A stretch of 64,000 nt of DNA from Methanospirillum stamsii (GCF_046244385.1 NZ_CP176366.1:2666001-2730000), one strand, 5' to 3'. Shown: positions 8,377 through 17,304, numbered from the stretch's first letter. The notes: a model not told the origin generated them from the letters alone. Program-made: numbers and translations.

Positions 8377-8658
8377 GTGGCAGAAACTGAAGAAGAAATT
8401 AAAAACTGGGCTCTCGAGTATTCCCGGTCGAAGGGATGGGTCCTGAATCCTGATGCAAAACAACGAAATGCAGTGATAAAAGGTCTTTCCCGTATGTCAG
8501 AAAAGTATGGGGAACGGTACTGCCCGTGTCGTATTCGATCCGGAGATAAAGAAAAAGACAAGGTTCTTGTCTGCCCATGTGCATTTCATGTGCATGAGCT
8601 TGAACAGGCCGGACATTGTACGTGTAATTTCTTTTTCGATCCGGAATATATTAAATAA
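8377..8658 (+). CDS. Ferredoxin:thioredoxin reductase catalytic subunit
   Basis: The 93-residue protein contains the cysteine signature of the FTR catalytic chain: YCPCR near residue 49, VCPCAFH near 67 and HCTCNFFF near 82. These bind a 4Fe-4S cluster and form the redox-active disulfide that passes electrons from ferredoxin to thioredoxin-like proteins. There is no variable subunit or thioredoxin gene in the window, as is usual in methanogens. The GTG start at 8377 follows a good ribosome site (GGGAGATCCT). The gene stands alone after cofG-purC. Confidence 0.9.
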   Translation: MAETEEEIKNWALEYSRSKGWVLNPDAKQRNAVIKGLSRMSEKYGERYCPCRIRSGDKEKDKVLVCPCAFHVHELEQAGHCTCNFFFDPEYIK

Positions 8659-8758
8659 TATTTTTGATCCGGAAATATATTGATCGGTAGTAATCTTATA
8701 TTATTACACAGCCTGGTTGTAGATCCAATCTTTATGTGTCCTTTCTCTTTTTGGGGAT

Positions 8759-8903
8759 TTATGATGAAAACTTGCTCATGAGGATTTTGATATTATTTTT
8801 CAGAACAGGAATGTCATGTACCACCATTTCCCAGAGATGTATACTTCTCTATTGCTTCGATTGCATCGAAAATGTCCTGAAGTAGGTCTTTATCATCCCT
8901 CAT
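8759..8903 (-). pseudogene. HEPN (HepT/DUF86) toxin with its middle deleted
   Basis: An ATG at 8901-8903 overlaps the stop of the nucleotidyltransferase gene and encodes MRDDKDLLQDIFDAIEAIEKY, the normal start of HepT-type HEPN proteins, then stops at 8814-8816. In another frame, starting around the same place, LWEMVVHDIPVLKNNIKIL runs to a TAA at 8759-8761. That is the normal C-terminus of the same family. About 60-70 residues between them, including the RxxxxxH RNase motif, are missing and the frames do not match. It is a deletion remnant. Confidence 0.75.
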
Positions 8904-9157
8904 AAAGGAATTGCCTCTTTTAAAACCCGTTCCAGAACCCGTTTTTTAAGACCCTGTTCCATGAGAACATCCACTTTGCATCCGAGAAGATCCTGAAGAT
9001 CCATGAGAAAAGCACCAAGTGATAATAGGCTTCTTCCCTGCTCCATTTCTACAAGAAGATCAATATCACTCAAAGCAGTATCTTCTCCTCTTGCCACAGA
9101 GCCACATACCCTGATATTATATACTCCATATTTTTTTTGCAAGAACCATAATAGCAT
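8900..9157 (-). CDS. Minimal nucleotidyltransferase (MntA-like antitoxin)
   Basis: The 85-residue protein has the GSVARGEDTALSDIDLLVEM motif (GS...DxD) of the minimal nucleotidyltransferases paired with HEPN toxins. Some relatives neutralise the toxin by AMPylation. From the ATG at 9157 the N-terminus is MLLWFLQKKYGVYNIRV. In the other frame just upstream the codons read KQKRDAIMVLAKKY, which looks more like the family. The frames join at a run of eight A (plus-strand T at 9131-9138); removing one A would restore the ancestral frame. The gene thus survives by using a later ATG, or the run is miscounted. Its HEPN partner is deleted. Confidence 0.75.
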   Translation of the reverse strand: MLLWFLQKKYGVYNIRVCGSVARGEDTALSDIDLLVEMEQGRSLLSLGAFLMDLQDLLGCKVDVLMEQGLKKRVLERVLKEAIPL

Positions 9158-9737
9158 CCCGTTTTTGCTTTAATAGTAAACAACGGTTTACTGGTATGGT
9201 GCCTCCGGGTTGAGATAGAATTCCAAATCCCATATGGTTCACTGTTTCTTATCATCTTTACTTTAAGTGAATATTTTTTTTACTTGAAAAATTGATACGT
9301 CCTCATGTACCAGGTAATTCATTGAATACTGAGGTTCTTTCTACTTTCTTCCTTCCATTTCTATACCTCCAGCTGATCTCATGGCATAGCCATTTCATGT
9401 GAAGAACATCTGGAAATCGCATTCCCTTCCCTCATCAAAGTCAGGAGGGGCAGGGCATACCACTGAAGAATCTGATTCAATCCCTGGTGGTTTGTCTAGA
9501 CATCACGGAGAGGAACTTTGTAATGCCAAATTTTTTGATAGAGGATGGAATACAGTAATTTTTTATTACACCCCTTCAATTTATTGGACAAATAATCAAT
9601 TTCCATTCCTTGACGGGTTCGAGGCATACCCGGAATACCATAGATATAACTTCGCACATGTTTATCCTCAATGATTGAGCATATTTTAAAATTAACCGGA
9701 TGAATAGCCTTATACTCTCTGAAAATATACTTTTATC
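9158..9737. other. Gene-poor stretch
   Basis: About 580 bp contain no gene I can support. A 91-codon frame at 9399-9674 has unremarkable composition and no recognisable motif. Codons upstream of the damaged nucleotidyltransferase fall at 9158-9200. A TATA-like TTATACT at about 9711 may serve the DUF4013 gene that starts at 9738. Confidence 0.4.
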
Positions 9738-10430
9738 ATGGCATCGTATTCCCTTATTTTATCAAATGCATCCGATTACGTAAAAACCGGATTGATTGAT
9801 CACTGGAAACGATGGATTGTCCTGATTGTAATTTCGATAATCCAGCTCATAACCTTAAACCTCGTCCCACTTGCAAGTGGGTACCTGGTAAGAGTATATG
9901 GAACTCCGGGAGACACTGCTCCGGAACTTGATGAATATGGCAGACTTTTCATTGACGGCTGGAAGATGAATATCGTCACAATTCTCTATCTGATTCCGGC
10001 TATCATCATTGCGGTTGCGTTTGGTGCAATTGGTGTGCTTTCGCTCATTGCTGGATTCCTTGCGGAAGGAAAAATTGTTGAGATCAGTGGGCTTTTAATT
10101 GGAAGTCTTGGAATCCTTGTTGCATTCCTGGTTTTTTTATTGATCTCTTTGATCATGAACATGGCATTTATTCATTTTTCAAGGTCCGGAAGACTCCTTG
10201 ATGCTTTTAGTGTCGGAGCCATTACCAGTCGGATATCTGATGGAATTGGCTGGGGCGGTTATATCGTCATGTGGGTAATCGTCTGGGTTCTGATGTCTGT
10301 CCTGTTCCTGATACTATCCGGACTTTCACTAATACCCATTATCGGCTGGCTTGCAGCCTTCATTCTGACACCACTCTGGTCAGTCTTTATCGCAAAGATA
10401 AATGCGAATGTCTATGATAATATATCCTGA
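9738..10430 (+). CDS. DUF4013 membrane protein
   Basis: The 230-residue protein is almost entirely hydrophobic, with about five or six membrane helices. The pattern YVKTGLIDHWKRWIVLIVIS, then GYLVRVYGT and GRLFIDGWKMNIV, is typical of DUF4013, a family common in methanogens with unknown function. The late GRLLDAFSVGAI segment is also characteristic. It stands alone, convergent with the universal stress gene 19 bp away. Confidence 0.8.
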   Translation: MASYSLILSNASDYVKTGLIDHWKRWIVLIVISIIQLITLNLVPLASGYLVRVYGTPGDTAPELDEYGRLFIDGWKMNIVTILYLIPAIIIAVAFGAIGVLSLIAGFLAEGKIVEISGLLIGSLGILVAFLVFLLISLIMNMAFIHFSRSGRLLDAFSVGAITSRISDGIGWGGYIVMWVIVWVLMSVLFLILSGLSLIPIIGWLAAFILTPLWSVFIAKINANVYDNIS

Positions 10431-10448
10431 TAATTCAGGAGAAAAGAT

Positions 10449-10919
10449 TTATTTTTCTTCTTCCGGTTTTGTAACCAGGACCGGAACCGGACTTTTATGA
10501 ACTATTCCGGTGCTGACACTTCCAAGAATGAGCCGGTCAGCCATCCCTTTTCCGGTTGATCCGACAACAATGAGATCTACTTTTGAACCGGTTACATACT
10601 CAACCATGGAATCAACAGGGTCTCCGACACGGGTATGAAAACCAATTTCAACCCCTGCTTCTCCTGCAACACCCTGAATTAAATCCCTGATATGGTTCTC
10701 TTCCTGCTGTAACATACTGATGAACTTTACATCTCCGGATGGTTCTTCAATTCGAACCTCCCGGTCTGCAAGTTCTGCATATACCCGTGGAGGAATGGAA
10801 TACATGACATCAACCTTACTGTTATACACTTTAGCCAGGGATAATGCGTAGTTTAAAGCACGAAAACTCTCTTTTGAACCATCGACTCCGGTGAGAATAT
10901 GGGAAAACATACACTTCAT
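10449..10919 (-). CDS. Universal stress protein (UspA family)
   Basis: The 156-residue protein has one Usp domain, with the N-terminal FSHILTGVDGSKESFRAL strand-loop and the C-terminal ATP-binding pattern G-x2-G-x9-G-S/T seen as GSTGKGMADRLILGSVST. It therefore belongs to the ATP-binding type. Such proteins are usually induced by starvation or oxidative stress in the cytosol. Translation may start at the first ATG (10919) or at the one three codons later. Confidence 0.9.
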   Translation of the reverse strand: MKCMFSHILTGVDGSKESFRALNYALSLAKVYNSKVDVMYSIPPRVYAELADREVRIEEPSGDVKFISMLQQEENHIRDLIQGVAGEAGVEIGFHTRVGDPVDSMVEYVTGSKVDLIVVGSTGKGMADRLILGSVSTGIVHKSPVPVLVTKPEEEK

Positions 10920-10973
10920 TATCTCATTCTTCCTTAAAAAAGTGCCCGTCCGGACTATCGGATAAAAATTTGT

Positions 10974-11300
10974 TCAGAGAAGTTTTTTAAGTGCCTCTTC
11001 TCCTGAAATATCCTGAACAATTCCTGCTTCTTTTGCAAAAGAATTAGCTAGAGCAACGACGCCTTTTAGCAGGTCATCAATATTTCTGACAGAATCTGCA
11101 GTTGTCGGACGGACTTTGACCGCCGGAATTTTAAATTTTTCTAGTGCGATAACATCAATAGCGCCACATCCGACAAGGCCCTTGTTTGTTTGTGCAAATA
11201 CCAGATTTACCGGGCCGATAGGAATGATATAACCGGTGACTTCTCTTCCATCCAGAGAAAATTTCTTCTCTTCCATACTCCAGATTTGATGCGATGGCAT
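10974..11300 (-). CDS. DUF1805 protein
   Basis: The protein of about 100 residues matches DUF1805 (YunC-like), with GYIIPIGPVNLVFAQTNKGLVGCGAIDV followed by KFKIPAVKVRP. A segment near residue 70 (RNIDDLLKGVVALAN) is also conserved. The function is unknown. An in-frame ATG at 11276 (MEEKKFSLDG) may be the true start. It lies between a stress protein and a glycosyltransferase on the same strand, with gaps of 54 and 30 bp, so co-transcription is possible. Confidence 0.8.
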   Translation of the reverse strand: MPSHQIWSMEEKKFSLDGREVTGYIIPIGPVNLVFAQTNKGLVGCGAIDVIALEKFKIPAVKVRPTTADSVRNIDDLLKGVVALANSFAKEAGIVQDISGEEALKKLL

Positions 11301-11330
11301 AAGGACATGCAGGATATCTGAAAAGATTCG

Positions 11331-12455
11331 TTATTTATTACATATCGCAGACTGATAGAACGCTTCAAGCGAGCGGGAAATTATGTCCCAGTCATGTTCC
11401 CTGACATAAGTTCGCATACATTCATAATCCGGTTCCTGGGTAAGATAAGTTTTTATTCCTCTGGCAATATCTGCCGGGGAAGGCTCTGCACAGTACCCGC
11501 ATCCGGAAAGGACATGGTCTGATGCGGCATTGAGCGGGTACCGGGTTGTAATAATGGGAAGACCAGAGGCCATTGCCTCGATACACACAATACCAAATCC
11601 CTCCCGTTCACTGGGAAGTACAAACACCCGTGCTGCCTTAAGTATACCCAGGACTTTACGATAATCTGTAATAAATCCTGCAAGTTGAATATTTTTCGAA
11701 AGAGCATGGTGATTGATCAACGATTTGGTTTGGGACATCATCGGCCCGTCCCCAATCATGATACATGAAAGGTCCGGATATTCGCGGGTTAGTATCCTGA
11801 CCGCTTCTACAATCATCTCCGGGTGTTTGTCCGGAATAAACCGTCCGATGAAGATGATGTCGATTGGTTTTCCATCCGGCATGACCTGATTAATTTCTGA
11901 GAGGGTAATTCCATTTGGGACAATACTGATTTCTTTGTCATACCCCTCTTCTTTCATTCTTATTGCAGTATGACGGGATACGGCAATGGATGTGTTGGAT
12001 AGAATAAGAGTCAGTTTCTCTATGATTCTCCCCATAAGCCCTGCTTTTCCAAGATACTGGTACCAGTACTGACCCCAGCATTCATGCCAGGTGATAATAC
12101 ATCGCTCTTTTTTCAGATACCCAATTAATCTGGAGACGAAAACCGGAAAATATGGAAAATTCTGACAATCGATGACATCTACCCTGACCCTGAACAGAAC
12201 CGGAAAAAGATGAAATGTGTACCAGAGTGCCTGAAATACCGATCGTCTTCCTCCGGTATAAAGGCCCACCGGTCTGCAGACCTGGTGGATGATAAGACCA
12301 TCCCGAAAAATTGTCCCATTTCCTTCTATTGACATGGGAAAAAGGTGTACTTCATGTCCCCGGAGAGCAAGCCTGGTCCCGATTTCGTAAATACGTTTTT
12401 CGACTCCGCCGATGGTCTCCGGATAGAGCACATCATAGACAAATGCAATTTTCAT
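11331..12455 (-). CDS. Family 4 glycosyltransferase
   Basis: The 374-residue protein is a GT-B fold glycosyltransferase of family GT4. It has the N-terminal VYDVLYPETIGGVEKRIYEI acceptor-domain loop, IAVSRHTA near residue 157, VPNGITL near 178, IFIGRFIPDKHPEMIVEAV near 199 and the retaining EREGFGIVCIEAMASGLPII motif near 283. It is probably cytosolic and membrane-associated, adding a hexose to a lipid-linked or envelope glycan. The exact sugar cannot be read. It is divergent from the CARF-HEPN gene by 51 bp. Confidence 0.9.
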   Translation of the reverse strand: MKIAFVYDVLYPETIGGVEKRIYEIGTRLALRGHEVHLFPMSIEGNGTIFRDGLIIHQVCRPVGLYTGGRRSVFQALWYTFHLFPVLFRVRVDVIDCQNFPYFPVFVSRLIGYLKKERCIITWHECWGQYWYQYLGKAGLMGRIIEKLTLILSNTSIAVSRHTAIRMKEEGYDKEISIVPNGITLSEINQVMPDGKPIDIIFIGRFIPDKHPEMIVEAVRILTREYPDLSCIMIGDGPMMSQTKSLINHHALSKNIQLAGFITDYRKVLGILKAARVFVLPSEREGFGIVCIEAMASGLPIITTRYPLNAASDHVLSGCGYCAEPSPADIARGIKTYLTQEPDYECMRTYVREHDWDIISRSLEAFYQSAICNK

Positions 12456-12506
12456 GAATCATGCCGTGAATACTATGTAATTACATATAGGCCTGTGGAT
12501 AAATGA

Positions 12507-13736
12507 ATGAATCAGATGCGGTGTATCTCTTTTGCTGGTCAGGGCTCATTGAAAAAACGACGATACTGTCGTGATACTACCTGTATTGAGACAGATATCG
12601 TGCAGGAGGCAATTTATCATCTCTATCATCCGGAAGATATCACCCTCCTCCTTTCAGATCCAGCTGCAGCAGGATTGGCCTCACTCCTTGAAAGTAGAAA
12701 TATTCCGGTAAAAAAGACCTGGATTCCGTATGGGACTGATGAAACCCAGCTCTTTGAGATATTCAGCACAATGTGCAATGCAGTACATGAAAAGGAAGAG
12801 GTTATGTTTGACATTACTTCAGGATGCCACTCCCTTCCGTTTATGACCTTTCTTGCCGCATCCTACCTTAAATCAGTACACAATGTCCGGATATCCGGTA
12901 TCATATATGCTCCAGAGGTGCAGGATGATGGGTTTTGCAGGTTTGTTGACCTTAAACCGATGATGGAGATACCTGACTGGATCGCAGGAGTCAGGGCAGT
13001 GACCAGTTATGTTGATGCAGAACCGGTGTATACTCTCTTCAACAATCTCCAGGGCACCATTCACCGGTCAGGAACGGAGAAAAATCCTCCGGTCCGGCTG
13101 ACCGGGTTTGCAACTCTTTTAAAACAATTCAGCGATTCTGTCCGTCTGGCCCGGCCGGTTGAAGCTCTCTATGCTGCATCCGGAATAGTCCGTGACATTG
13201 ATGAGGTTAACGAAGAGCTCGAGCGGTTTGCTCCGACCTTAATCCCGGTCCTTGCTGCTGCGAGGGATCTGTCCGGTATGGCAGCAGAACCTGAACCTGA
13301 CCGGTGTTCGTTCGCATACGTTGAAAAACAGATTGTTCTTATCTCGTTTCAGATTGAAAAAGGATTGTATCTGCAGGCCGTAACTCTGGCAAGGGAAGTC
13401 CTGATTACGCTTCTTATGATTCTGATGGATCTTGAAACCCTCTGGAGGGATGCAGATATTCGTCACCAGGTATCCCGGACCCTGACTGGTGGCGGACTTC
13501 TCATGCAGCAGAAATTATTTGAAAAGACAAAATATTCTGATATCCTCACCAAGTATCCGGACTGGAAAGAGATGGTGCTCATCTGGGTTCGGATCTCTGA
13601 TTTACGAAATAACCTGGCTCACTGTGGGATGAACCTCAGAAACGACAGTGTTAGATCAATACGAAAACGTGCATCTGATATTCTGCCGGATCTTGAACGG
13701 TTTATGGTCCTTTGTAAGGCCTTAAAAAAGATATGA
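12507..13736 (+). CDS. CARF-HEPN protein (Csx1/TM1812-like), orphan
   Basis: This 409-residue protein matches the TM1812/Csx2 group of CRISPR-associated proteins. The CARF half shows FAGQGSLKKRRY at residue 9, TDIVQEAIYHL near 30 and FDITSGCHSLPFMTFLAASYL near 99, equivalent to the DITHGFRSLP loop that binds cyclic oligoadenylates. The C-terminal half is helical and has SDLRNNLAHCGM near 366, the R-x4-H HEPN RNase motif. The expected activity is RNA cleavage when cOA is bound. There is no cas gene or repeat array in the window, so the ligand source must lie elsewhere, or the protein serves another defence. It is divergent from a glycosyltransferase and touches the end of ilvC with zero gap. 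Confidence 0.85.
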   Translation: MNQMRCISFAGQGSLKKRRYCRDTTCIETDIVQEAIYHLYHPEDITLLLSDPAAAGLASLLESRNIPVKKTWIPYGTDETQLFEIFSTMCNAVHEKEEVMFDITSGCHSLPFMTFLAASYLKSVHNVRISGIIYAPEVQDDGFCRFVDLKPMMEIPDWIAGVRAVTSYVDAEPVYTLFNNLQGTIHRSGTEKNPPVRLTGFATLLKQFSDSVRLARPVEALYAASGIVRDIDEVNEELERFAPTLIPVLAAARDLSGMAAEPEPDRCSFAYVEKQIVLISFQIEKGLYLQAVTLAREVLITLLMILMDLETLWRDADIRHQVSRTLTGGGLLMQQKLFEKTKYSDILTKYPDWKEMVLIWVRISDLRNNLAHCGMNLRNDSVRSIRKRASDILPDLERFMVLCKALKKI

Positions 13737-14735
13737 TTATTTATTCAGATCTTTAAACTGGGGCATGGTGGCCCGGATCTCTTTTCCTACTTCTTCGATG
13801 AGATGCTCTTCGTCAGCACGGGTCAGAGCGGTAAATACCGGGCGGTTTACCATATTCTCAAGCATCCACTCTTTTGCAAATGCTCCGGTCTGGATCTCTT
13901 CGAGGATTTCCTGCATGGCAAGGTATGACTCCTGCCCGATAACCCGTGGTCCGCGGGTCAGATCACCAAATTGAGCGGTGTTAGAGATTGCGTTTCTCAT
14001 TTTGGTAAATCCACCTTCGTAGATGAGATCAACAATAAGTTTTGTCTCATGCAGGACCTCGAGGTATGCCATTTCAGGAGCATATCCTGCTTCAACAAGG
14101 GTCTCAAATCCGGCCCTGATAAGTGAGGTCATCCCGCCACACAGGACTGCCTGTTCTCCGAAAAGATCTGTCTCGGTCTCTTCACGGAAACTGGTCTCAA
14201 AGACGACCGCACGGGTAGCTCCGATTCCTTTTGCATATGCAAGTGCAATGGCTCTTGCTTTTCCTGTTACATCCTGCTCAATGGCAATGAGTGCCGGTAC
14301 ACCTTTCCCTTCGGTGTAGGTACGGCGTACCATGTGACCGGGTCCTTTTGGTGCAACCATTACCACGTCAACATCGCCGGGAGGGACAATCTGACCAAAA
14401 TGAATATTGAATCCATGTGAGAACATGAGCGTCTTGCCCTTGGTAAGCCCTTTTGCAATCTGTTCCCGATATACTGCACCCTGGTGTTCATCAGGGATGA
14501 GGATCTGGATTACATCAGCCTTCTTTGCAGCATCGGCAACTTCCATCACTTCAAAGCCTTCACTCTTTGCAAGGTCCCAGCTTTTTCCCGGACGAAGACC
14601 GATGACGACTTTAAGGCCACTGTCTTTCAGGTTTAACGCCTGACCTCTGCCCTGGGATCCATACCCGATGACTGCAATCGTCTTTGATGAGATGGCAGAC
14701 ATATCGGCATCCTTGTCATAATATTTCTCTAACAT
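13737..14735 (-). CDS. ilvC: Ketol-acid reductoisomerase
   Basis: IlvC isomerises and reduces acetolactate and acetohydroxybutyrate in valine, leucine and isoleucine synthesis. The Rossmann motif GYGSQGRGQALNLKDSG near residue 22 and the VAPKGPGHMVRRTY segment near 127 are diagnostic, as is the FGEQAVLCGG metal-site region. From the ATG at 14735 (MLEKYYDKDAD) the protein is 332 residues, the class I length. An in-frame start at 14807 would add 24 residues that the family lacks. It is encoded apart from cimA-ilvB-ilvH and on the opposite strand. Confidence 0.95.
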   Translation of the reverse strand: MLEKYYDKDADMSAISSKTIAVIGYGSQGRGQALNLKDSGLKVVIGLRPGKSWDLAKSEGFEVMEVADAAKKADVIQILIPDEHQGAVYREQIAKGLTKGKTLMFSHGFNIHFGQIVPPGDVDVVMVAPKGPGHMVRRTYTEGKGVPALIAIEQDVTGKARAIALAYAKGIGATRAVVFETSFREETETDLFGEQAVLCGGMTSLIRAGFETLVEAGYAPEMAYLEVLHETKLIVDLIYEGGFTKMRNAISNTAQFGDLTRGPRVIGQESYLAMQEILEEIQTGAFAKEWMLENMVNRPVFTALTRADEEHLIEEVGKEIRATMPQFKDLNK

Positions 14736-14937
14736 GATAGCCTCTTGTCTTGTTATCTTAGCATTCATTGGGGTGGACGTGATATCATTTTTCCCCAGAG
14801 TCAGCATAATTTTCCCTTTTCACCACCACTGTCTGTAAATGTGGTGCACCATCGCGCATTCATCGCACCAGGTTTCAATTGACAAAGACCAGAGTGCTTA
14901 TATTATCTTACATCGTTGAATCTGCTAGGAATCCATT

Positions 14938-15633
14938 ATGGAGTATGAGATTAAGTATAAACCATCATATGCACTTCTTGAAGTAAATCTTAAGCCGGGT
15001 GAATCGATTACTGCTGAAGCCGGGTCCATGAGCTGGATGCATCCGACGATTGAAGTGCATACACACATGCGGAAAAAAGGATTGCTTGGAACAATCGGTC
15101 TGGCTCTTATCGGAGGGCAGTCTTTTTTTGTGAATGAATTTACCGCAACAAATGCGGCTGGTAAAGCCGGGTTTTCCGCAGCGCCACTCGGAGATGTGGA
15201 CACTCTTACTGTTGTTCCCGGAAAAGGATTCATCATTCAGAAAGCAGCGTACCTTGCATCTGAAAAAGGAGTGAACCTGGACATAGAATGGCAGGGTTTT
15301 ACCAAAGGTGTCTTTGGACAGGGTCTTTTTATGATTAAAACGTCCGGAGAAGGTCTTCTTTTTATCAATACATTCGGGGCTATTGACAAACATGTTCTTG
15401 GAGCAGGAGAACGGCTTATTGTTGATAATTATCATCTTGTTGCATTCAGTGACAGTTGTCAGTATCAGGTAACAAAGTTTGGCGGATGGAAGGAAACCCT
15501 TTTGAGCGGAGAGTTCCTTGTCACTGATATCACCGGTCCTGGAGAAGTATATGTGCAGACTAAGAATATTCGCGAGATGGCAGACTGGCTCTGGACACTT
15601 ATCGAGCCGCGAGTGCAGGCAAAGGCACGATAA
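14938..15633 (+). CDS. AIM24-family protein (TIGR00266)
   Basis: The 231-residue protein is an AIM24/TIGR00266 beta-sandwich: YALLEVNLKPGESITAEAGSM at the start, GGQSFFVNEFTA near 61, then ISFGA-like repeats (LLFINTFGAIDKH) and a C-terminal MADWLWTLIEPR. Its function is unknown; it is cytosolic or peripheral. It sits between the divergent ilvC and the downstream cimA operon and is probably transcribed alone. Confidence 0.85.
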   Translation: MEYEIKYKPSYALLEVNLKPGESITAEAGSMSWMHPTIEVHTHMRKKGLLGTIGLALIGGQSFFVNEFTATNAAGKAGFSAAPLGDVDTLTVVPGKGFIIQKAAYLASEKGVNLDIEWQGFTKGVFGQGLFMIKTSGEGLLFINTFGAIDKHVLGAGERLIVDNYHLVAFSDSCQYQVTKFGGWKETLLSGEFLVTDITGPGEVYVQTKNIREMADWLWTLIEPRVQAKAR

Positions 15634-15740
15634 TTCACTTTCATTAGTGCCCAATTTTTTATTCGTTGCTCCTGCGTCATGCACCAAAACATTCTCTTCT
15701 ATGCACCAGCATATAAATAGGATCCTCTTTCCATACAAAA

Positions 15741-15776
15741 TTTATATGCATTGTAAAGACGACATTCTTTTAGGAG
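15741..15776 (+). promoter_or_regulatory. Promoter and ribosome site of the cimA operon
   Basis: TTTATATG at 15741-15748 is a good archaeal TATA box. AGGAG at 15772-15776 is a ribosome site. It lies 9 nt before an out-of-frame ATG (15786) and 13 nt before the in-frame GTG (15790). The ATG reads a seven-codon mini-ORF. See the finding on the AGTG duplication. Confidence 0.5.
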
Positions 15777-15789
15777 TATAATCCTATGA

Positions 15790-17304
15790 GTGAGTGCTTT
15801 ATTGCGTAATAAAAAGTTTCGATTCCTGGATACAACGCTTCGTGACGGCGAACAGACTCCGGGGGTTTCCCTGTCACCTTCTGACAAGGTTGAAATCGCC
15901 ACTGCATTATCAGACATCGGGGTTCATGTCATAGAAGCAGGCTCAGCCGTGGCTTCAGAAGGAGAACGTGAAGCTATCAGGCTTATTACACAGGCTGGTC
16001 TTTCTGCAGAATGCTGCACATATGTCCGGGCTTTAGCGCAGGATATTGATTGTGCCGCTGATGCGGGGGCTGATTCAGTTCATCTTGTCGTTCCGGTTTC
16101 AGACCTGCACATTGAACGAAAGATGCAGAAGACCCGTGAACAGATCTTTTCAATGGCAATGGAGGCTGTTTCCTATGCCAAAGAAAGGGGCCTTATTGTT
16201 GAACTCTCCGGTGAAGATGCTTCACGGGCAGATCCTGAGTTCCTCCGATCTCTTTATGCAGCAGGAATAGAGCATGGTGCAGACCGGCTCTGTTTTTGTG
16301 ATACGGTTGGAGTTTTGACACCTGAAGTGACAGCAGAGATAATTCCTCCTCTTTGTCTCGCCCCACTCAGTATTCATTGTCACAATGACCTTGGATTGGC
16401 CCTTGCAAACACCCTTGCAGCACTAAAAGCTGGTGCATCGTGCTGTCATGTAACGGTCAACGGGCTTGGAGAGCGGGCAGGAAATACCCCGTTTGAAGAG
16501 GTAGTCATGGCCCTTGAACACCTGTACAAAATAGACACCGGTATTGCAACAAGGAAGATTTATCCTCTGTCTATTCTGGTTTCTCGTCTGACCGGAGTTC
16601 CCTTTGCAATCAACAAACCGATTGTCGGAACGATGGCATTTACCCATGAGAGTGGTATTCATGCCCACGGGCTCTTCCGGGACAGCCGGACATACGAACC
16701 GATTGCTCCTGAACTTGTGGGAAGGACACGACGGATAGTTCTTGGAAAGCACTCCGGCTCTGCATCGGTAAAATCTGCCCTTACAGAACTTGGGTATTCA
16801 CCAAATCCCCGCCAGCTCGAAGAGATTGTCAAACGGATAAAAGCTCTTGGTGATGAAGGAAGGCGGGTTACTGATACCGATGTCATGGCCATCACCGATT
16901 CGGTCATGATGCTTGAGTGTAAACCGGTCATCTCGCTTAAACAGTACACCGTGGTCAGCGGCACAAATGTTATTCCGACTGCATCAGTAACGATGCAGGT
17001 AAATGGGAAGGATGTAACCGGAGCTGCAACCGGCGATGGACCAGTTGATGCGGCACTCCGGGTATTGCAGGAGTCGGTTTCGATTGCCGGAGATATCAGG
17101 CTTGAAGAGTATCATGTGGATGCGGTTACCGGTGGAACCGACGCCATGGTAGAAGTTACCGTAAAACTTAGAAAAGACGGACAAACGATAACATCACGCG
17201 GTGCCAGGACTGACATTATCCAGGCCAGTGTGGAGGCGGTCATCACGGGGATGAACCGTCTTCTGAGGGATTATCATGAAAAGCGGAGCACAAATACTGA
17301 TTGA
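15790..17304 (+). CDS. cimA: (R)-citramalate synthase
   Basis: CimA condenses acetyl-CoA with pyruvate to citramalate, the first step of threonine-independent isoleucine synthesis. It shows DTTLRDGEQTPGVSL near residue 14, the CimA-type AGSAVASEGEREAI (LeuA has AGFP at this place), DSVHLVVPVSDLH, CDTVGVLTP and the HCHNDLG metal site. Residues from about 385 form the C-terminal regulatory domain (VSGTNVIPTASV), expected to bind isoleucine or leucine. The 504 residues fit CimA/LeuA proteins. The in-frame codon before the GTG start is a stop, and the nearby ATG is out of frame because of a 4-bp duplication. The end overlaps ilvB by 29 bp. LeuA is the alternative. Confidence 0.82.
   Translation: MSALLRNKKFRFLDTTLRDGEQTPGVSLSPSDKVEIATALSDIGVHVIEAGSAVASEGEREAIRLITQAGLSAECCTYVRALAQDIDCAADAGADSVHLVVPVSDLHIERKMQKTREQIFSMAMEAVSYAKERGLIVELSGEDASRADPEFLRSLYAAGIEHGADRLCFCDTVGVLTPEVTAEIIPPLCLAPLSIHCHNDLGLALANTLAALKAGASCCHVTVNGLGERAGNTPFEEVVMALEHLYKIDTGIATRKIYPLSILVSRLTGVPFAINKPIVGTMAFTHESGIHAHGLFRDSRTYEPIAPELVGRTRRIVLGKHSGSASVKSALTELGYSPNPRQLEEIVKRIKALGDEGRRVTDTDVMAITDSVMMLECKPVISLKQYTVVSGTNVIPTASVTMQVNGKDVTGAATGDGPVDAALRVLQESVSIAGDIRLEEYHVDAVTGGTDAMVEVTVKLRKDGQTITSRGARTDIIQASVEAVITGMNRLLRDYHEKRSTNTD

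Noticed and set aside
9399..9674. A 91-codon plus-strand frame in the gap before the DUF4013 gene
   Set aside because: There is no recognisable motif, no good ribosome site, and other frames there are equally open for short stretches.
14965..15738. A 257-codon minus-strand frame
   Set aside because: It is antisense to the AIM24-like gene, which has clear family motifs; the cysteine-rich translation is a codon-complement effect.
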